From CAZUMW01 sp964621615 (GTDB lineage Bacteria > Desulfobacterota > WTBG01 > CAIYCZ01 > CAIRTM01): a stretch of DNA of 64,000 nucleotides. The notes below the pieces were generated by a model that saw nothing but the letters and a program-made list of their open reading frames with translations, had not been told where the DNA came from and made no database searches. The translations under genes were made by a program, and so were the position numbers. Shown here one piece after another: positions 16,810-25,407 of this stretch. Location: assembly GCA_964621615.1 (NCBI GenBank), contig CAZUMW010000017.1, positions 19,079-83,078 on the forward strand, given 5' to 3'. Position 1 is the stretch's first letter, and each line of letters begins with the position of its first letter.

Positions 16810-17733
16810 ATGAGCACACAAGATCCCAACAATACAACAGTCCGCCGGGCTCCACGGGTTTTTACCGACAAATTCGGTAACGCCATTCTTATTACCCTTC
16901 TTGATAAGCAGCGGCACACGCGAATGCTTGCTGAAATGTACTGCGCCTTCGAGCCCAAACATCATTATGACGGCCTTCCGCCCTGCTCGGAAGACAGCTG
17001 TACGCAATGGGTTAATCACATGATAACAACGGGCGTTAACCTGATCGCTCTTTCCTTTGATCAGGGCGTTGTGGGGCATGCCGCGCTTTTTGCCATGGAA
17101 AGCAATATGTGTGAAATGCTTGTTTTCGTTTCGCCGCCCAACCAGCGCGGCGGCATCGGAACGCGGCTCATTTATACAATTATTCAGCTTGCATATGAGC
17201 TGGGGCATGAAAAAATATGGCTGTCGGTCGGGCCGGGCAATTTTGTGGCGCAGCACTTATATACCAAATGCGGCTTTACGTATCTTATGAACAGGCAGGT
17301 CGACCGGGTTGAAATGATGCTTGATTTGCAGCAGTACCATCAGGCGGCCCGGGTCAAAGTCAGTGATGTCATGAAAGCGGATGTGATATCCATTAATAAA
17401 GACGTGTCCTGCGAAGAAGCCATGGATGCGTTTCTGCACCACAATGTCGGATCGCTTCCTGTCGTTGATAATGAGGGCGAATTGTTCGGAATGCTGTATC
17501 AGACCAACCTCATTATTGCCACAAATGTGCACCGCCCCGTCCATGAAGTTGCAACGTTCGAGATTCCTGTTCTCCATCAAAACGCCTCTCTCGATTCAGC
17601 GATCCGGCTTTTTCAGGATCCGGGTATACGGTGCATACCGGTTCTTAACGCAGAGGGAAAACTGCGGGGAATTGTCGGACGCAAAGATATTCTTGCCTAT
17701 TACGCCAGTGCCCCGCTTTATAGAAAGGGATAG
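16810..17733 (+). CDS. GNAT acetyltransferase fused to a CBS pair (AcuA-AcuB-like)
   Basis: 307-aa two-part protein. Residues about 13-175 are a GNAT N-acetyltransferase with the acetyl-CoA loop PNQRGGIGTRL (110-120) and a GFTYLMNRQ strand. Residues about 184-300 are two CBS motifs (VSDVMKADVISINKD... and VATFEIPVLHQNASL...), expected to bind adenine nucleotides. In Bacillus, AcuA (GNAT) and AcuB (CBS) are separate genes next to acuC and acsA. Here the two functions are one polypeptide, followed by an AcuC-like deacetylase and a synthetase homologue. This gives a plausible nucleotide-gated lysine acetyltransferase. The start ATG 16810 is weakly supported by GGGGTGG. Confidence 0.85.
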   Translation: MSTQDPNNTTVRRAPRVFTDKFGNAILITLLDKQRHTRMLAEMYCAFEPKHHYDGLPPCSEDSCTQWVNHMITTGVNLIALSFDQGVVGHAALFAMESNMCEMLVFVSPPNQRGGIGTRLIYTIIQLAYELGHEKIWLSVGPGNFVAQHLYTKCGFTYLMNRQVDRVEMMLDLQQYHQAARVKVSDVMKADVISINKDVSCEEAMDAFLHHNVGSLPVVDNEGELFGMLYQTNLIIATNVHRPVHEVATFEIPVLHQNASLDSAIRLFQDPGIRCIPVLNAEGKLRGIVGRKDILAYYASAPLYRKG

Positions 17734-17741
17734 GCGCTGTT

Positions 17742-18812
17742 ATGGTACGGAGCACGGGTATCGTCAAAGATGACAGATATCTGGAACATAAAACAGGCGT
17801 TCATCATGTTGAGATCCCTCAGCGGCTGACAGCCGTGCACGGCATGATAGATCGAAGCGACATGAAGGACCGGCTCCGGGTGATCCCCCCGCGGCTGGCA
17901 AGCCTTGAAGAAATAAACAGAGTCCATGCTCTTGATTATATCGAGCGCATTATAGATACCGCCGGTGAGCCCTACCGCTATCTGGATCCTGATACGGTCA
18001 CGTCAGAGGGCACCTGCATGGCGGCCTTTCTTGCCGCCGGCGGGGTAATCGAGGCGGCCCGGGCTGTTATGGACGGCACGGTGCGCAATGCCTTTGCGTT
18101 TATCCGCCCCCCGGGCCATCATGCCGAGCGAAACCGGCAGATGGGATTTTGTATATTTAACAATATGGCGGTTGCCGCTGAGTACGCCCGCAGGCAATTC
18201 GGCCTCAGGCGGATATTGATCATTGACTGGGATGTGCACCATCCTAACGGAACGCAGCATATTTTTGAGCACTCGGATGAAGTGCTCCTTTTTTCAACGC
18301 ACCGGTATCCTTTTTTTCCGGGAAGCGGCAGCGCAAACGAGGTCGGGTACGGTAAAGGAAGCGGCTATACCGTTAATGTTCCTCTTGCAGCTCACAGCAC
18401 CGACAGCGACTATGCGGCGGTTTACAAAAGGCTGCTTCTCCCGCTGGGAGCTGAGTTTTCGCCCGAGCTTATTCTGGTATCCGCCGGGTTTGACACTCAC
18501 TACGATGATCCTATCGGCGGCATGAAGCTTACCGAGCACGGCTATGCCTACATGACCGCCGCTGTCCAGGAATTGGCCGAAAAAACGTGCGGGGGCCGTT
18601 TTGCGATTATGCTTGAGGGGGGGTATGATCTTGGCGCCATGCGAAAATCCTGCCGGGCGGTGCTCGAGGTCATGATGCAGGGAATAGACGATACAACGCG
18701 GATGCGCATGGAGCAGCAAAGCGAAGCAGAGGTCGCAGCACATGCGGAAGCGGCTATCGAGCAGGTAAAAGAGAATCACCGTCAGTATTGGAACTGTTTT
18801 TCTCATGGTTGA
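17742..18812 (+). CDS. acuC: AcuC/HDAC-family lysine deacetylase
   Basis: 356-aa Zn-dependent deacetylase of the histone deacetylase/acetoin-utilisation superfamily. Catalytic and metal residues are all present: His126-His127 (RPPGHHAE), metal ligands Asp164 and His166 (IDWDVHHPNG), Asp251 (SAGFDTHYDDP) and the catalytic Tyr295 (LEGGYDL). The length is normal. It begins 8 bp after the GNAT-CBS stop and overlaps the following synthetase homologue by 8 bp, giving a tight acetylate/deacetylate operon. The expected role is removing acetyl groups added by the upstream GNAT. Confidence 0.88.
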   Translation: MVRSTGIVKDDRYLEHKTGVHHVEIPQRLTAVHGMIDRSDMKDRLRVIPPRLASLEEINRVHALDYIERIIDTAGEPYRYLDPDTVTSEGTCMAAFLAAGGVIEAARAVMDGTVRNAFAFIRPPGHHAERNRQMGFCIFNNMAVAAEYARRQFGLRRILIIDWDVHHPNGTQHIFEHSDEVLLFSTHRYPFFPGSGSANEVGYGKGSGYTVNVPLAAHSTDSDYAAVYKRLLLPLGAEFSPELILVSAGFDTHYDDPIGGMKLTEHGYAYMTAAVQELAEKTCGGRFAIMLEGGYDLGAMRKSCRAVLEVMMQGIDDTTRMRMEQQSEAEVAAHAEAAIEQVKENHRQYWNCFSHG

Positions 18813-20526
18813 AAATGTTATACCGCCGCGGCTTGATATGGCCAACCTTCAGGACTATGATGAAGCCTGCCGCCACTTTGACTGGAACGATACCGGCAGG
18901 TTTTTTTCCTGGCATCAAACCGGCAAAGTAAATATCGCGTACGAGGCGATCGACCGGCATGCGCAAAACCCGGACCGGGCCGATCGGCGCTGCCTTATGT
19001 ATGATCACGGCGGGCGCCGGGAATCGATTACCTACAGGCAGATGCAGCGCCTGTCTAATAAGTGCGCCAATATGCTGCGCAGCCTCGGGGTGGCGGAGGG
19101 CGACCGCGTTTTTTTGTTTTTGCCCCGGATACCCGAGCTGTATATAGCCCTTGCAGGCTGTGCAAAAGCAGGAGCGGTTATTGCCCCGCTGTACAGCGAT
19201 TACCGGGAGGCTGCTGTCAAAGAGCGGATGATGGACGGCCGCGGCAGCGTGCTTGTAACCACCCCCCGGCACCGCCTGCGCGTGCCGGTTGACGAGCTTC
19301 CCGATCTGCAGCATGTTATTGTGGTCGGGGGCCGTGGGGAAGAGCTTTCAGAGGAGGATCAGCCCTGGGAGCTTCTTATGGATCAGGCATCCGATGAAAC
19401 GGCGGTTTCCTGGCTGTCACCCGGCAGCCCGCTTTTTCTTATTTATACGTCCTGGAAAAACGGCAGGCCCGTCGGGCTGCTTCACTCCCATGACGCAATG
19501 CGCGGTTACTATATGACCGCACGATGGGTGCTGGATCTGCATGATACGGATGTGCTGTGGACCCAGACCCGCCCCGGCTGGCTTGTCAATGTTGTGTACA
19601 GCGCTTTTGCCCCCTGGCTGTGCGGTGTTGAAAATTTTGTCACCGGGCAGAAGAGCACCGCGGATGATATCTATGAGGCCGTTGAGAGCTATCGCGTATC
19701 CGTCATGTATACGGTTCCGACAGTGTACCGGATCATGGCCGAAGGGGGCGAGGAAGCCGCCCGGCGGCACGACACCAAAAGCCTGCGGCATCTGCTGAGC
19801 GTGCTTGAGCCGCTTGATAAGGATTTAATATATGCGGTCATGCGCATTCACGGCACACCTGTGTACGATACCTGGTGGACGGCTGAAACGGGAATGATCA
19901 CCATCGCTAATTACCGGTGCCTCCCGATCAAGCCCGGATATCTTGGAAAGCCGTTTCCCGGCATCAGCGCCGCCGTATTTGATGAGGAAAACAAAAAAGC
20001 ACCACCGTTCAGCATGGGGTCGCTCGCGCTGAAAATGAGCTGGCCCGCGATGGTCACGGGGGTCTGGAACAATGATGCGCTCTATCGGGAGTATATGAAA
20101 AAGGAGCCGTGGTTTGTGTCGGGGGATGTTGCGTATATAGACCAGGACGGCTATTTTTATTATCAGGGGCGTGCTGACGATGCAGTGATCACCCAGGCCG
20201 GCAGGGTCGGGGTCGGCGAGCTCGAGGAAGCCCTCCGCGCATATCCCGCTGTTTCAGAGGCGGCTGTGGTGCGGGTGCGCAGAAACGCGCACGGCAAAAA
20301 AATAAAAGCCTACGTTGTGCTTAAGGAGCACTGCGAGCCCTCGCCCCTGCTCAGGAAGAAGCTGATTCGTTTTATCCACAATAACCTGTCACCGGAAACA
20401 GCCCCTGATGATATTGCGTTTTGCCCGCAGCTGCCCCGCGGGCCGGACGGCTGCGTGCTGCGGGTTGTGCTTAAGGCCTGGGAGCTGGGGATCCCTGTCG
20501 GCAACATCGGCGCGTTAACTCCCTGA
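18805..20526 (+). CDS. AMP-forming acyl-CoA synthetase homologue with degenerate active site
   Basis: 573-aa member of the acyl-/acetyl-CoA synthetase family. The fold and several core motifs remain: YDTWWTAETG (about 354-363), SGD (Asp441) and GRADD (Arg456). Two essential motifs do not. The ATP phosphate loop, usually YTSGTTGKPKG, reads YTSWKNGRPVG (214-224). The A10 catalytic lysine, usually in PKTRSGK, is Cys550 in PRGPDGC. That lysine is also the residue acetylated by AcuA/Pat in known systems. The reading frame is intact and the changes are substitutions, so this is not a frameshifted pseudogene. It may be a regulatory pseudoenzyme or have altered chemistry; classical adenylation is unlikely. 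Confidence 0.85.
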   Translation: MVENVIPPRLDMANLQDYDEACRHFDWNDTGRFFSWHQTGKVNIAYEAIDRHAQNPDRADRRCLMYDHGGRRESITYRQMQRLSNKCANMLRSLGVAEGDRVFLFLPRIPELYIALAGCAKAGAVIAPLYSDYREAAVKERMMDGRGSVLVTTPRHRLRVPVDELPDLQHVIVVGGRGEELSEEDQPWELLMDQASDETAVSWLSPGSPLFLIYTSWKNGRPVGLLHSHDAMRGYYMTARWVLDLHDTDVLWTQTRPGWLVNVVYSAFAPWLCGVENFVTGQKSTADDIYEAVESYRVSVMYTVPTVYRIMAEGGEEAARRHDTKSLRHLLSVLEPLDKDLIYAVMRIHGTPVYDTWWTAETGMITIANYRCLPIKPGYLGKPFPGISAAVFDEENKKAPPFSMGSLALKMSWPAMVTGVWNNDALYREYMKKEPWFVSGDVAYIDQDGYFYYQGRADDAVITQAGRVGVGELEEALRAYPAVSEAAVVRVRRNAHGKKIKAYVVLKEHCEPSPLLRKKLIRFIHNNLSPETAPDDIAFCPQLPRGPDGCVLRVVLKAWELGIPVGNIGALTP

Positions 20527-20626
20527 TGGGGTGCTGGCGTAAGCTTGTAGAGCGGGCCCTGCAGCCCTGCCGCGCTTTGGCCGGTGAGCTGATTATTCTG
20601 AACAGAAATGCTATTGGACCCTGCTG

Positions 20627-21133
20627 ATGCTGAATATGGATTCGATCCGCCTGCCCCGGGCGCTTGAGGATCACAGGTTATATGGTGCTGTTCAAAACCT
20701 TTTGCGTGACCGGTGCCGGCCGCTGTACGCCGGCTCAGAGATCTGCGTTCCGGTGCTTGAGTGGTCGGATGCCGTGGAACGCTCGATGCGCGCGATTCTG
20801 GCCGCCGGGCGCGTGTGCAGGGGGCTTGAAGGCGCTGAAGACAAATTAAAGGCTGAGATGCAGGGCCTTCGTGCGCTCCAGAAAAAAACAGGTGCTCAGC
20901 AGGCCGGCCGCGTATCCCGGATGCTGCTGACGTCAAACGACGGCTCCCGCCGTTTTTATCATGATGTGGAAAAGATAATTGACCGGTATTCCCCGCGGGT
21001 GATGTGCTGCCGCATTAACGTTGAAAGCGGGGAGCTGGGAGATGCGCTTTATGGAAAAGGAGCCGCGGTCAAGTGCATAATGGCCGACCATAAGGATGCG
21101 GTTGTAAGGGTGCTGCTTGCCTGCGTTGCGTAG
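20627..21133 (+). CDS. Uncharacterised protein downstream of the acetylation locus
   Basis: 168-aa soluble protein without a family I recognise. It has no signal peptide or TM. The central part is helical (RAILAAGRVCRGLEGAEDKL) and the C-terminal part is mixed, with VMCCRINVESGELGDALYGKG and a hydrophobic end (AVVRVLLACVA). It begins 100 bp after the synthetase homologue on the same strand, so co-transcription is possible. ATG 20636 is an alternative start; neither has a good ribosome site. Long open frames also exist on the opposite strand here, but codon composition favours this one. Confidence 0.55.
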   Translation: MLNMDSIRLPRALEDHRLYGAVQNLLRDRCRPLYAGSEICVPVLEWSDAVERSMRAILAAGRVCRGLEGAEDKLKAEMQGLRALQKKTGAQQAGRVSRMLLTSNDGSRRFYHDVEKIIDRYSPRVMCCRINVESGELGDALYGKGAAVKCIMADHKDAVVRVLLACVA

Positions 21134-21207
21134 CTTCCGCATGACTGTGATTCAAAAAAAAGCCCGGGAGCTGCGGCACGCAGCAGCATGTTTTCATGTG
21201 CGGGAGG

Positions 21208-21546
21208 TCACTTCCCCTGCGTCGGGCTGCTGCCGGGAAGAACGAGCAGGTTAGACTTGTCCTTTTTAAAGCTGAGCCCGGTGTGCTCCCGCCCTACCTC
21301 CTCAATTGATATGATGGTATAAATAGACAGGTGGTAGGTTTTAACACCTTCGAACCGCTTTTTCATATCCTCTTCCTGAGGATTCACCACCAGGGTGCCG
21401 GAGTCGAAAATAAAATCGCTTATAGCAATAAAGCTGAGCCCCAGGCTGGAGTCGGTAACATTTTTTGCTTTGAGCTGTATTATGCTGCTGTCTTTTTGAT
21501 CGCGGTATGTAACGTTATAATAGGTGTCTTTTTTTGTCTCCGCCAT
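21208..21546 (-). CDS. DUF1820-like protein
   Basis: 112-aa protein resembling DUF1820, a small beta-rich family of unknown function. Family-like segments are YYNVTYRDQKDSSIIQLKAKNV, LSFIAISDFIF, LVVNPQEEDMKKRFEGVKTYHL and the ISIEEVGRE strand. There is no signal peptide. It is divergent from bioF and convergent with the uncharacterised gene at 20627. A T-run on its strand at 21154-21161, preceded by a small GC hairpin, may end its transcript. Confidence 0.7.
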   Translation of the reverse strand: MAETKKDTYYNVTYRDQKDSSIIQLKAKNVTDSSLGLSFIAISDFIFDSGTLVVNPQEEDMKKRFEGVKTYHLSIYTIISIEEVGREHTGLSFKKDKSNLLVLPGSSPTQGK

Positions 21547-21642
21547 AGCATGTCCCGAATGTAATGATACCGTGTTTATGCATTTTTAATTAATATACCG
21601 CAAAATGTCATTCAAGACAACCTCCTGTTTCAGCCCTTGGAG

Positions 21643-21671
21643 TTGACAGCTCCGAAAGCCTTGGGTATCTT
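21643..21671 (+). promoter_or_regulatory. Promoter placing the transcription start at the bioF ATG
   Basis: TTGACA (21643-21648), 17-bp spacer, TATCTT (21666-21671). The expected +1, about 7 nt downstream, falls on the A of the bioF ATG at 21678, and there is no Shine-Dalgarno. This suggests a leaderless message. A loose dyad (GACAACCTCC ... GGAGTTGAC, 21616-21647) overlaps the -35 region. Confidence 0.5.
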
Positions 21672-21677
21672 AATCCA

Positions 21678-22847
21678 ATGGTGGATTTTTCTCGCGATAT
21701 ATACGATGTGCGTCAGCGCGGCCTTTTTCGCCGGCTTGTTGAGGTCAAGTCCCCAACGGGGCCTGTCGTGCGTATCGGCGGCAGAGAAATGCTTATGCTG
21801 GCGTCCAATGACTACCTGGGCCTTGCCGCTCACCCCCGCATTATCAGCTGTGCTCAGCGGGCGGCTTCAGCATGGGGCGCCGGCGCCGGCGCGTCCCGGC
21901 TTATGAGCGGAAATATCGGGCTGTATGAAACGCTTGAGCGCGATATCGCCGCTTTTAAGGGGACCGAGGATGCTCTTGTGTTCAGCACGGGCTATATGGC
22001 GAACATGGGCATTTTGACCGCTGTTGCAGAAGAGCAGGATATTATTTACAGCGATGCATTAAACCACGCAAGCATTGTTGACGGCTGCCGTATGAGCCGC
22101 GCCCGGGTGGTGGTGTATCCGCATCGCGACACGGCAGCCCTTGAAGGGCATTTGCGCTCATCAGGGCCGTGCCGCCGTAAAATTATAATTACTGACAGCG
22201 TGTTCAGCATGGACGGGGATATCGCTCCCCTTGATGAGCTTGCCGTGCTTGCGGACGCATATGATGCGCTTCTGGTTGTCGACGATGCGCACGGAAGCGG
22301 GGTGCTCGGGCAAAGAGGCAGGGGAGCGCTTGAGCATTTCGGCATACCGTGGACTGAGCGGGTTGTCGTTATGGGCACTATGGGAAAGGCGCTCGGGTGC
22401 TTCGGGGCGTTTGTCGCCGGCAGCGCAACCCTGAAGACCCTGCTGATAAACCGCGCTCGAAGCTTTATGTTTACCACAGCTCTCCCCCCCTCGGTAATCG
22501 CTTCGGCGCAGGAGGCGGTGCGGGTTGTCGAGGGTGAGCCCGAGCGACGCAGCCGGCTTGGCGGACATGTGCGCTTTATGCGCAGCGGCCTGCAGCGGCT
22601 CGGGTTTGACACCGGCGGCAGCGAGACGCAGATTATTCCCCTTATTATCGGCGGCAGTGAGCCCGCTGGGGAAATGGCTGAGCGGCTTTTTGAGGAGAAT
22701 ATTTTTTGCCCCTCGATACGGCCGCCGGCTGTTCCCGAGCATGCATGCCGCCTTCGCCTCAGCCTCATGGCATCCCACAGGCGCGAGGATCTCGAGCGCG
22801 CGCTCGGCAGCTTTGAAAAAGCCGGCAGGCACATCGGCGTTATTTAA
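21678..22847 (+). CDS. bioF: 8-amino-7-oxononanoate synthase
   Basis: PLP-dependent enzyme joining pimeloyl-ACP/CoA and alanine in biotin synthesis (389 aa, normal length). Motifs are NDYLGL near the N-terminus, SGNIGLYETLE, the PLP-contacting DDAHGSGVLG, and the Schiff-base lysine in GTMGKALGCFGA. The Pro-rich C-terminal IRPPAVPEHACRLRLSLMASH is typical of the alpha-oxoamine synthase family. It heads a three-gene biotin cluster with the bioH-like and bioC genes; bioA, bioD and bioB are not in the window. Confidence 0.92.
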   Translation: MVDFSRDIYDVRQRGLFRRLVEVKSPTGPVVRIGGREMLMLASNDYLGLAAHPRIISCAQRAASAWGAGAGASRLMSGNIGLYETLERDIAAFKGTEDALVFSTGYMANMGILTAVAEEQDIIYSDALNHASIVDGCRMSRARVVVYPHRDTAALEGHLRSSGPCRRKIIITDSVFSMDGDIAPLDELAVLADAYDALLVVDDAHGSGVLGQRGRGALEHFGIPWTERVVVMGTMGKALGCFGAFVAGSATLKTLLINRARSFMFTTALPPSVIASAQEAVRVVEGEPERRSRLGGHVRFMRSGLQRLGFDTGGSETQIIPLIIGGSEPAGEMAERLFEENIFCPSIRPPAVPEHACRLRLSLMASHRREDLERALGSFEKAGRHIGVI

Positions 22848-22862
22848 TCAAAAGGTTTGTCT

Positions 22863-23642
22863 GTGGAAGCGCTCCCCTACACAAGCATAGGCTGCGGCCG
22901 CCCGGTGATTCTGGTTCACGGCTGGACCATGCACCGGCGAGTGTGGGGAGACTTTGCACGCGAGCTTGCGCAGTCCTTCAGAGTGATAGCGGTTGATCTG
23001 CGCGGTCACGGGGACGCGCGCCATATGCAGGGGCCGTACACATTTGATACTCTCGCACAGGATATCGTGAAATTGATAAGCGCCCTTCGCCTCGGCGCGG
23101 TTACGCTTGTGGGGTGGTCTATGGGCGCTTCGGTTGTTTTAAAAGTGATTGAAATGAGCAAAGCACGGATAGAAGCATGCGTTTTGATGAGCGGCAACCC
23201 CTCGCTGGTCAGCCGGCCCGATTACAGCGCGGGCCTGCCGGATGTTGCGGTGAAGCGTCTGTATCGCCGGATTGCAAAGCGCTACCCTGCGGGGCTTGCT
23301 GCATTTTACGATCTTCTGTGGAGCCGCTCAGAAAAAGATCAGGCCGGCTCCGCTGAAAGGGCGGGGATTGGAAGCATGACATCCGCCCCGCCGAAGCAGG
23401 CCGCCCTTGAACTGCTGCAGATCCTGCAAAAGGAGGATGTGCGGACCTGCCTTGATTCGTGCGATATGCCCGCGCTGATTGTGCACGGTGACAGCGACAG
23501 GATCTGTGTGCCCGAAGCGGCAGAGTATATGAACCGGCGCCTTGGCGCATCGCGCGTTTGCATGCTGAAAGACACCGGGCACGTGCCGTTTTTTACAAAA
23601 AAAAATGAAGTGCTTGAAGCGCTCAGGATGTTTCTGCGGTGA
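22863..23642 (+). CDS. BioH-like alpha/beta hydrolase
   Basis: 259-aa alpha/beta hydrolase. The oxyanion motif HGWTM, nucleophile elbow GWSMGAS, acid in VHGDSDRICVP and catalytic His in DTGHVPF give a complete Ser-Asp-His triad. Its position between bioF and bioC makes it the probable pimeloyl-ACP methyl ester esterase (BioH role), although BioH cannot be told from related hydrolases by sequence alone. GTG 22863 is preferred because AAAAGG lies 7 bp upstream; TTG 22857 is an alternative. It overlaps bioC by 4 bp (GTGA). Confidence 0.82.
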   Translation: MEALPYTSIGCGRPVILVHGWTMHRRVWGDFARELAQSFRVIAVDLRGHGDARHMQGPYTFDTLAQDIVKLISALRLGAVTLVGWSMGASVVLKVIEMSKARIEACVLMSGNPSLVSRPDYSAGLPDVAVKRLYRRIAKRYPAGLAAFYDLLWSRSEKDQAGSAERAGIGSMTSAPPKQAALELLQILQKEDVRTCLDSCDMPALIVHGDSDRICVPEAAEYMNRRLGASRVCMLKDTGHVPFFTKKNEVLEALRMFLR

Positions 23643-24454
23643 AAGCGATAGATAAAAAAATTGTCAGGCGGTCGTTTAACGCAAGCGCAGCAACCTATGA
23701 CAGCTATGCGGGCCTCCAGCGGCGAATGATTGACGTCCTGGCTGCTTATGTCAGCGAAGAGGTGCGCGACGCCGGGCGGGTGCTGGATGTCGGTGCCGGC
23801 ACGGGAATGCTTACCGAAAAGCTGCACAGCCTGTTTCCGGGCGCACTGGTCTGTGGCTGTGACATCGCGGACAGGATGCTGGCCGCGGCCCGGGAAAAAA
23901 GCCGGCTCCGCGGATCCCGCTGCTTTTTTGCCGCTGCCGACGCTGAGGCGCTGCCCTATCGGGAAGGGTCATTTGATCTTGTCGTTTCAAGTTTTACCTA
24001 TCAGTGGCTTTCCGGCTTTAGCCTGGCCGCGTCAGAAGCCGGGCGGGTTTTGCGCCCCGGAGGGTGGTTTGTGTTTTCGGTATTCGGAAAAGAAACCTTT
24101 CACGAGCTTCGCACAGCCTATCGGGAGGCGTGCAGCCGAACCGGGTATCAGGGGGGCGAGGCGCTGGAGCTTGCAATGGATAAAGAGCATATGCGCCGGG
24201 CCCTCGCCGCCGCTGCATTGAGCCCCGAAGAGCTCAGATGTTTTCCGGCAGTTGAAACATATGCCTCGCTGCGGGATCTTATTCGTGCCATAAAGGGAAT
24301 GGGCGCGCGAAATGCCTCTGCGGGCCGGAATAAAGCGCTGGGCGTCAGGAAAATATGGCAGGAAATGACCGCGTATTATGAAAAGCGCTTCAGAAGCGAG
24401 GCCGGCGTTTACGCAACATTTGAAATAATTGCGGGTAAAGCGCGAAAGGGCTGA
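23639..24454 (+). CDS. bioC: Malonyl-ACP O-methyltransferase
   Basis: 271-aa SAM-dependent methyltransferase that primes pimeloyl synthesis on the fatty-acid pathway by methylating malonyl-ACP. Features are the BioC-like N-terminus (RRSFNASAATYDSYAGLQ), SAM motif LDVGAGTGMLTEKL, the acidic CDIADRML, and FDLVVSSFTYQWL followed by LRPGGWFVFSVFG. The start is GTG 23639, overlapping the hydrolase stop. This completes bioF-bioH-bioC, i.e. an early biotin module. Confidence 0.88.
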   Translation: MKAIDKKIVRRSFNASAATYDSYAGLQRRMIDVLAAYVSEEVRDAGRVLDVGAGTGMLTEKLHSLFPGALVCGCDIADRMLAAAREKSRLRGSRCFFAAADAEALPYREGSFDLVVSSFTYQWLSGFSLAASEAGRVLRPGGWFVFSVFGKETFHELRTAYREACSRTGYQGGEALELAMDKEHMRRALAAAALSPEELRCFPAVETYASLRDLIRAIKGMGARNASAGRNKALGVRKIWQEMTAYYEKRFRSEAGVYATFEIIAGKARKG

Positions 24455-24500
24455 GGGCTGCTGTCACTGCTGATGCCGGGCGCTTGCTGTCGCTGCCCGG

Positions 24501-25196
24501 TCAGTGAAGATCTTTTTTAAGATTGTAGTAGATCGTCCAGTAGAAGGCCGCGATGCCGTCCTTCCAGTTTATTTTTTTCCCCTCGGAATAATCCCGCCCG
24601 CTGTAGGAGATGGGGACTTCATATATTTTGCATTTCAGCTTTACCAGCTTTGCGGTAATTTCAGGCTCTATGCCGAAGCCGTTTGATCTGATGGTGAACC
24701 GGGGGAGCAGCGATGCCTTGAATGCTTTATAGCATGTTTCCATGTCGGTGAGATTGATGTTGGTGAGCATGTCGGAAAAAAGCGTCAGGATTTTATTCAC
24801 CACATAGTGCCAGAAAAGATGCACCCGCTGGGGGCCGCCCAGAAAGCGGGATCCGTATACAACATCCGCCCTGCCGTCGATAATAGGCGCGATGATCTTC
24901 GGATATTCTTCGGGAGCGTATTCCAGGTCCGCATCCTGTATAATAACAATATCCCCGGTGACGTAACTGAACCCTGTGCGCAGGGCCGCGCCTTTGCCCT
25001 TGTTCCGGTCGTGAAAGACTACGCGAAGGGAGCTGTCTTCTGCGGCTGCTTTTTCAAGGGTTTCTCTGGTGCCGTCCGTTGAGAAGTCCTCGACAATGAT
25101 GATTTCTTTTTCCACGGGCACGTTTTTGACCCGCTCGATAACGGCAGCGATCGTATCCTTTTCATTATATGCCGGAATAACAACCGAGAGCTTCAT
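24501..25196 (-). CDS. Family 2 glycosyltransferase (dolichyl-phosphate mannose synthase-like)
   Basis: 231-aa GT-A fold glycosyltransferase: VVIPAYNEKDTIAAVIERV at the N-terminus, DRNKGKGAALRTGF, the nucleotide/metal motif QDADLEY, and DVVYGSRFLGG. It resembles DPM1/polyprenyl-phosphate sugar transferases without a C-terminal TM. It probably loads a sugar on an undecaprenyl carrier. It is divergent from the flippase-like fusion gene at 25408, a pairing that fits lipid-linked sugar biosynthesis. Confidence 0.85.
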   Translation of the reverse strand: MKLSVVIPAYNEKDTIAAVIERVKNVPVEKEIIIVEDFSTDGTRETLEKAAAEDSSLRVVFHDRNKGKGAALRTGFSYVTGDIVIIQDADLEYAPEEYPKIIAPIIDGRADVVYGSRFLGGPQRVHLFWHYVVNKILTLFSDMLTNINLTDMETCYKAFKASLLPRFTIRSNGFGIEPEITAKLVKLKCKIYEVPISYSGRDYSEGKKINWKDGIAAFYWTIYYNLKKDLH

Positions 25197-25407
25197 AATG
25201 TGTGTCCTGTGCAGGTTTGCGAAAATGCGGGGTGTCTGTTATTATTATGAAAATTATTGATTTATCATGAAGATTTCATTATAACCATAGCGCAACAAAG
25301 ACGTTTGCATTAATGCATGCTGTACTTGCAGCCGCCAGAGCATTTTATTTCGGGTGCCGGCGGGAGTCAAGCGTAAAACTGCTGCAGAACAAAGAGAGCG
25401 GGTTGCA

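Noticed and set aside
18805..20526. Synthetase homologue as a frameshifted pseudogene
   Set aside because: The frame is intact over 573 codons with conserved C-terminal motifs; the changes are residue substitutions, not frame breaks.
20310..20936. 208-codon minus-strand frame over the synthetase end and the next gene
   Set aside because: Low-complexity Ser/Arg/Pro-rich translation typical of antisense in GC-rich genes.
21614..21650. BirA-type biotin operator upstream of bioF
   Set aside because: Half-sites match the TTGTAAACC-type consensus poorly and the 18-bp spacing is too long; kept only as a loose dyad note.
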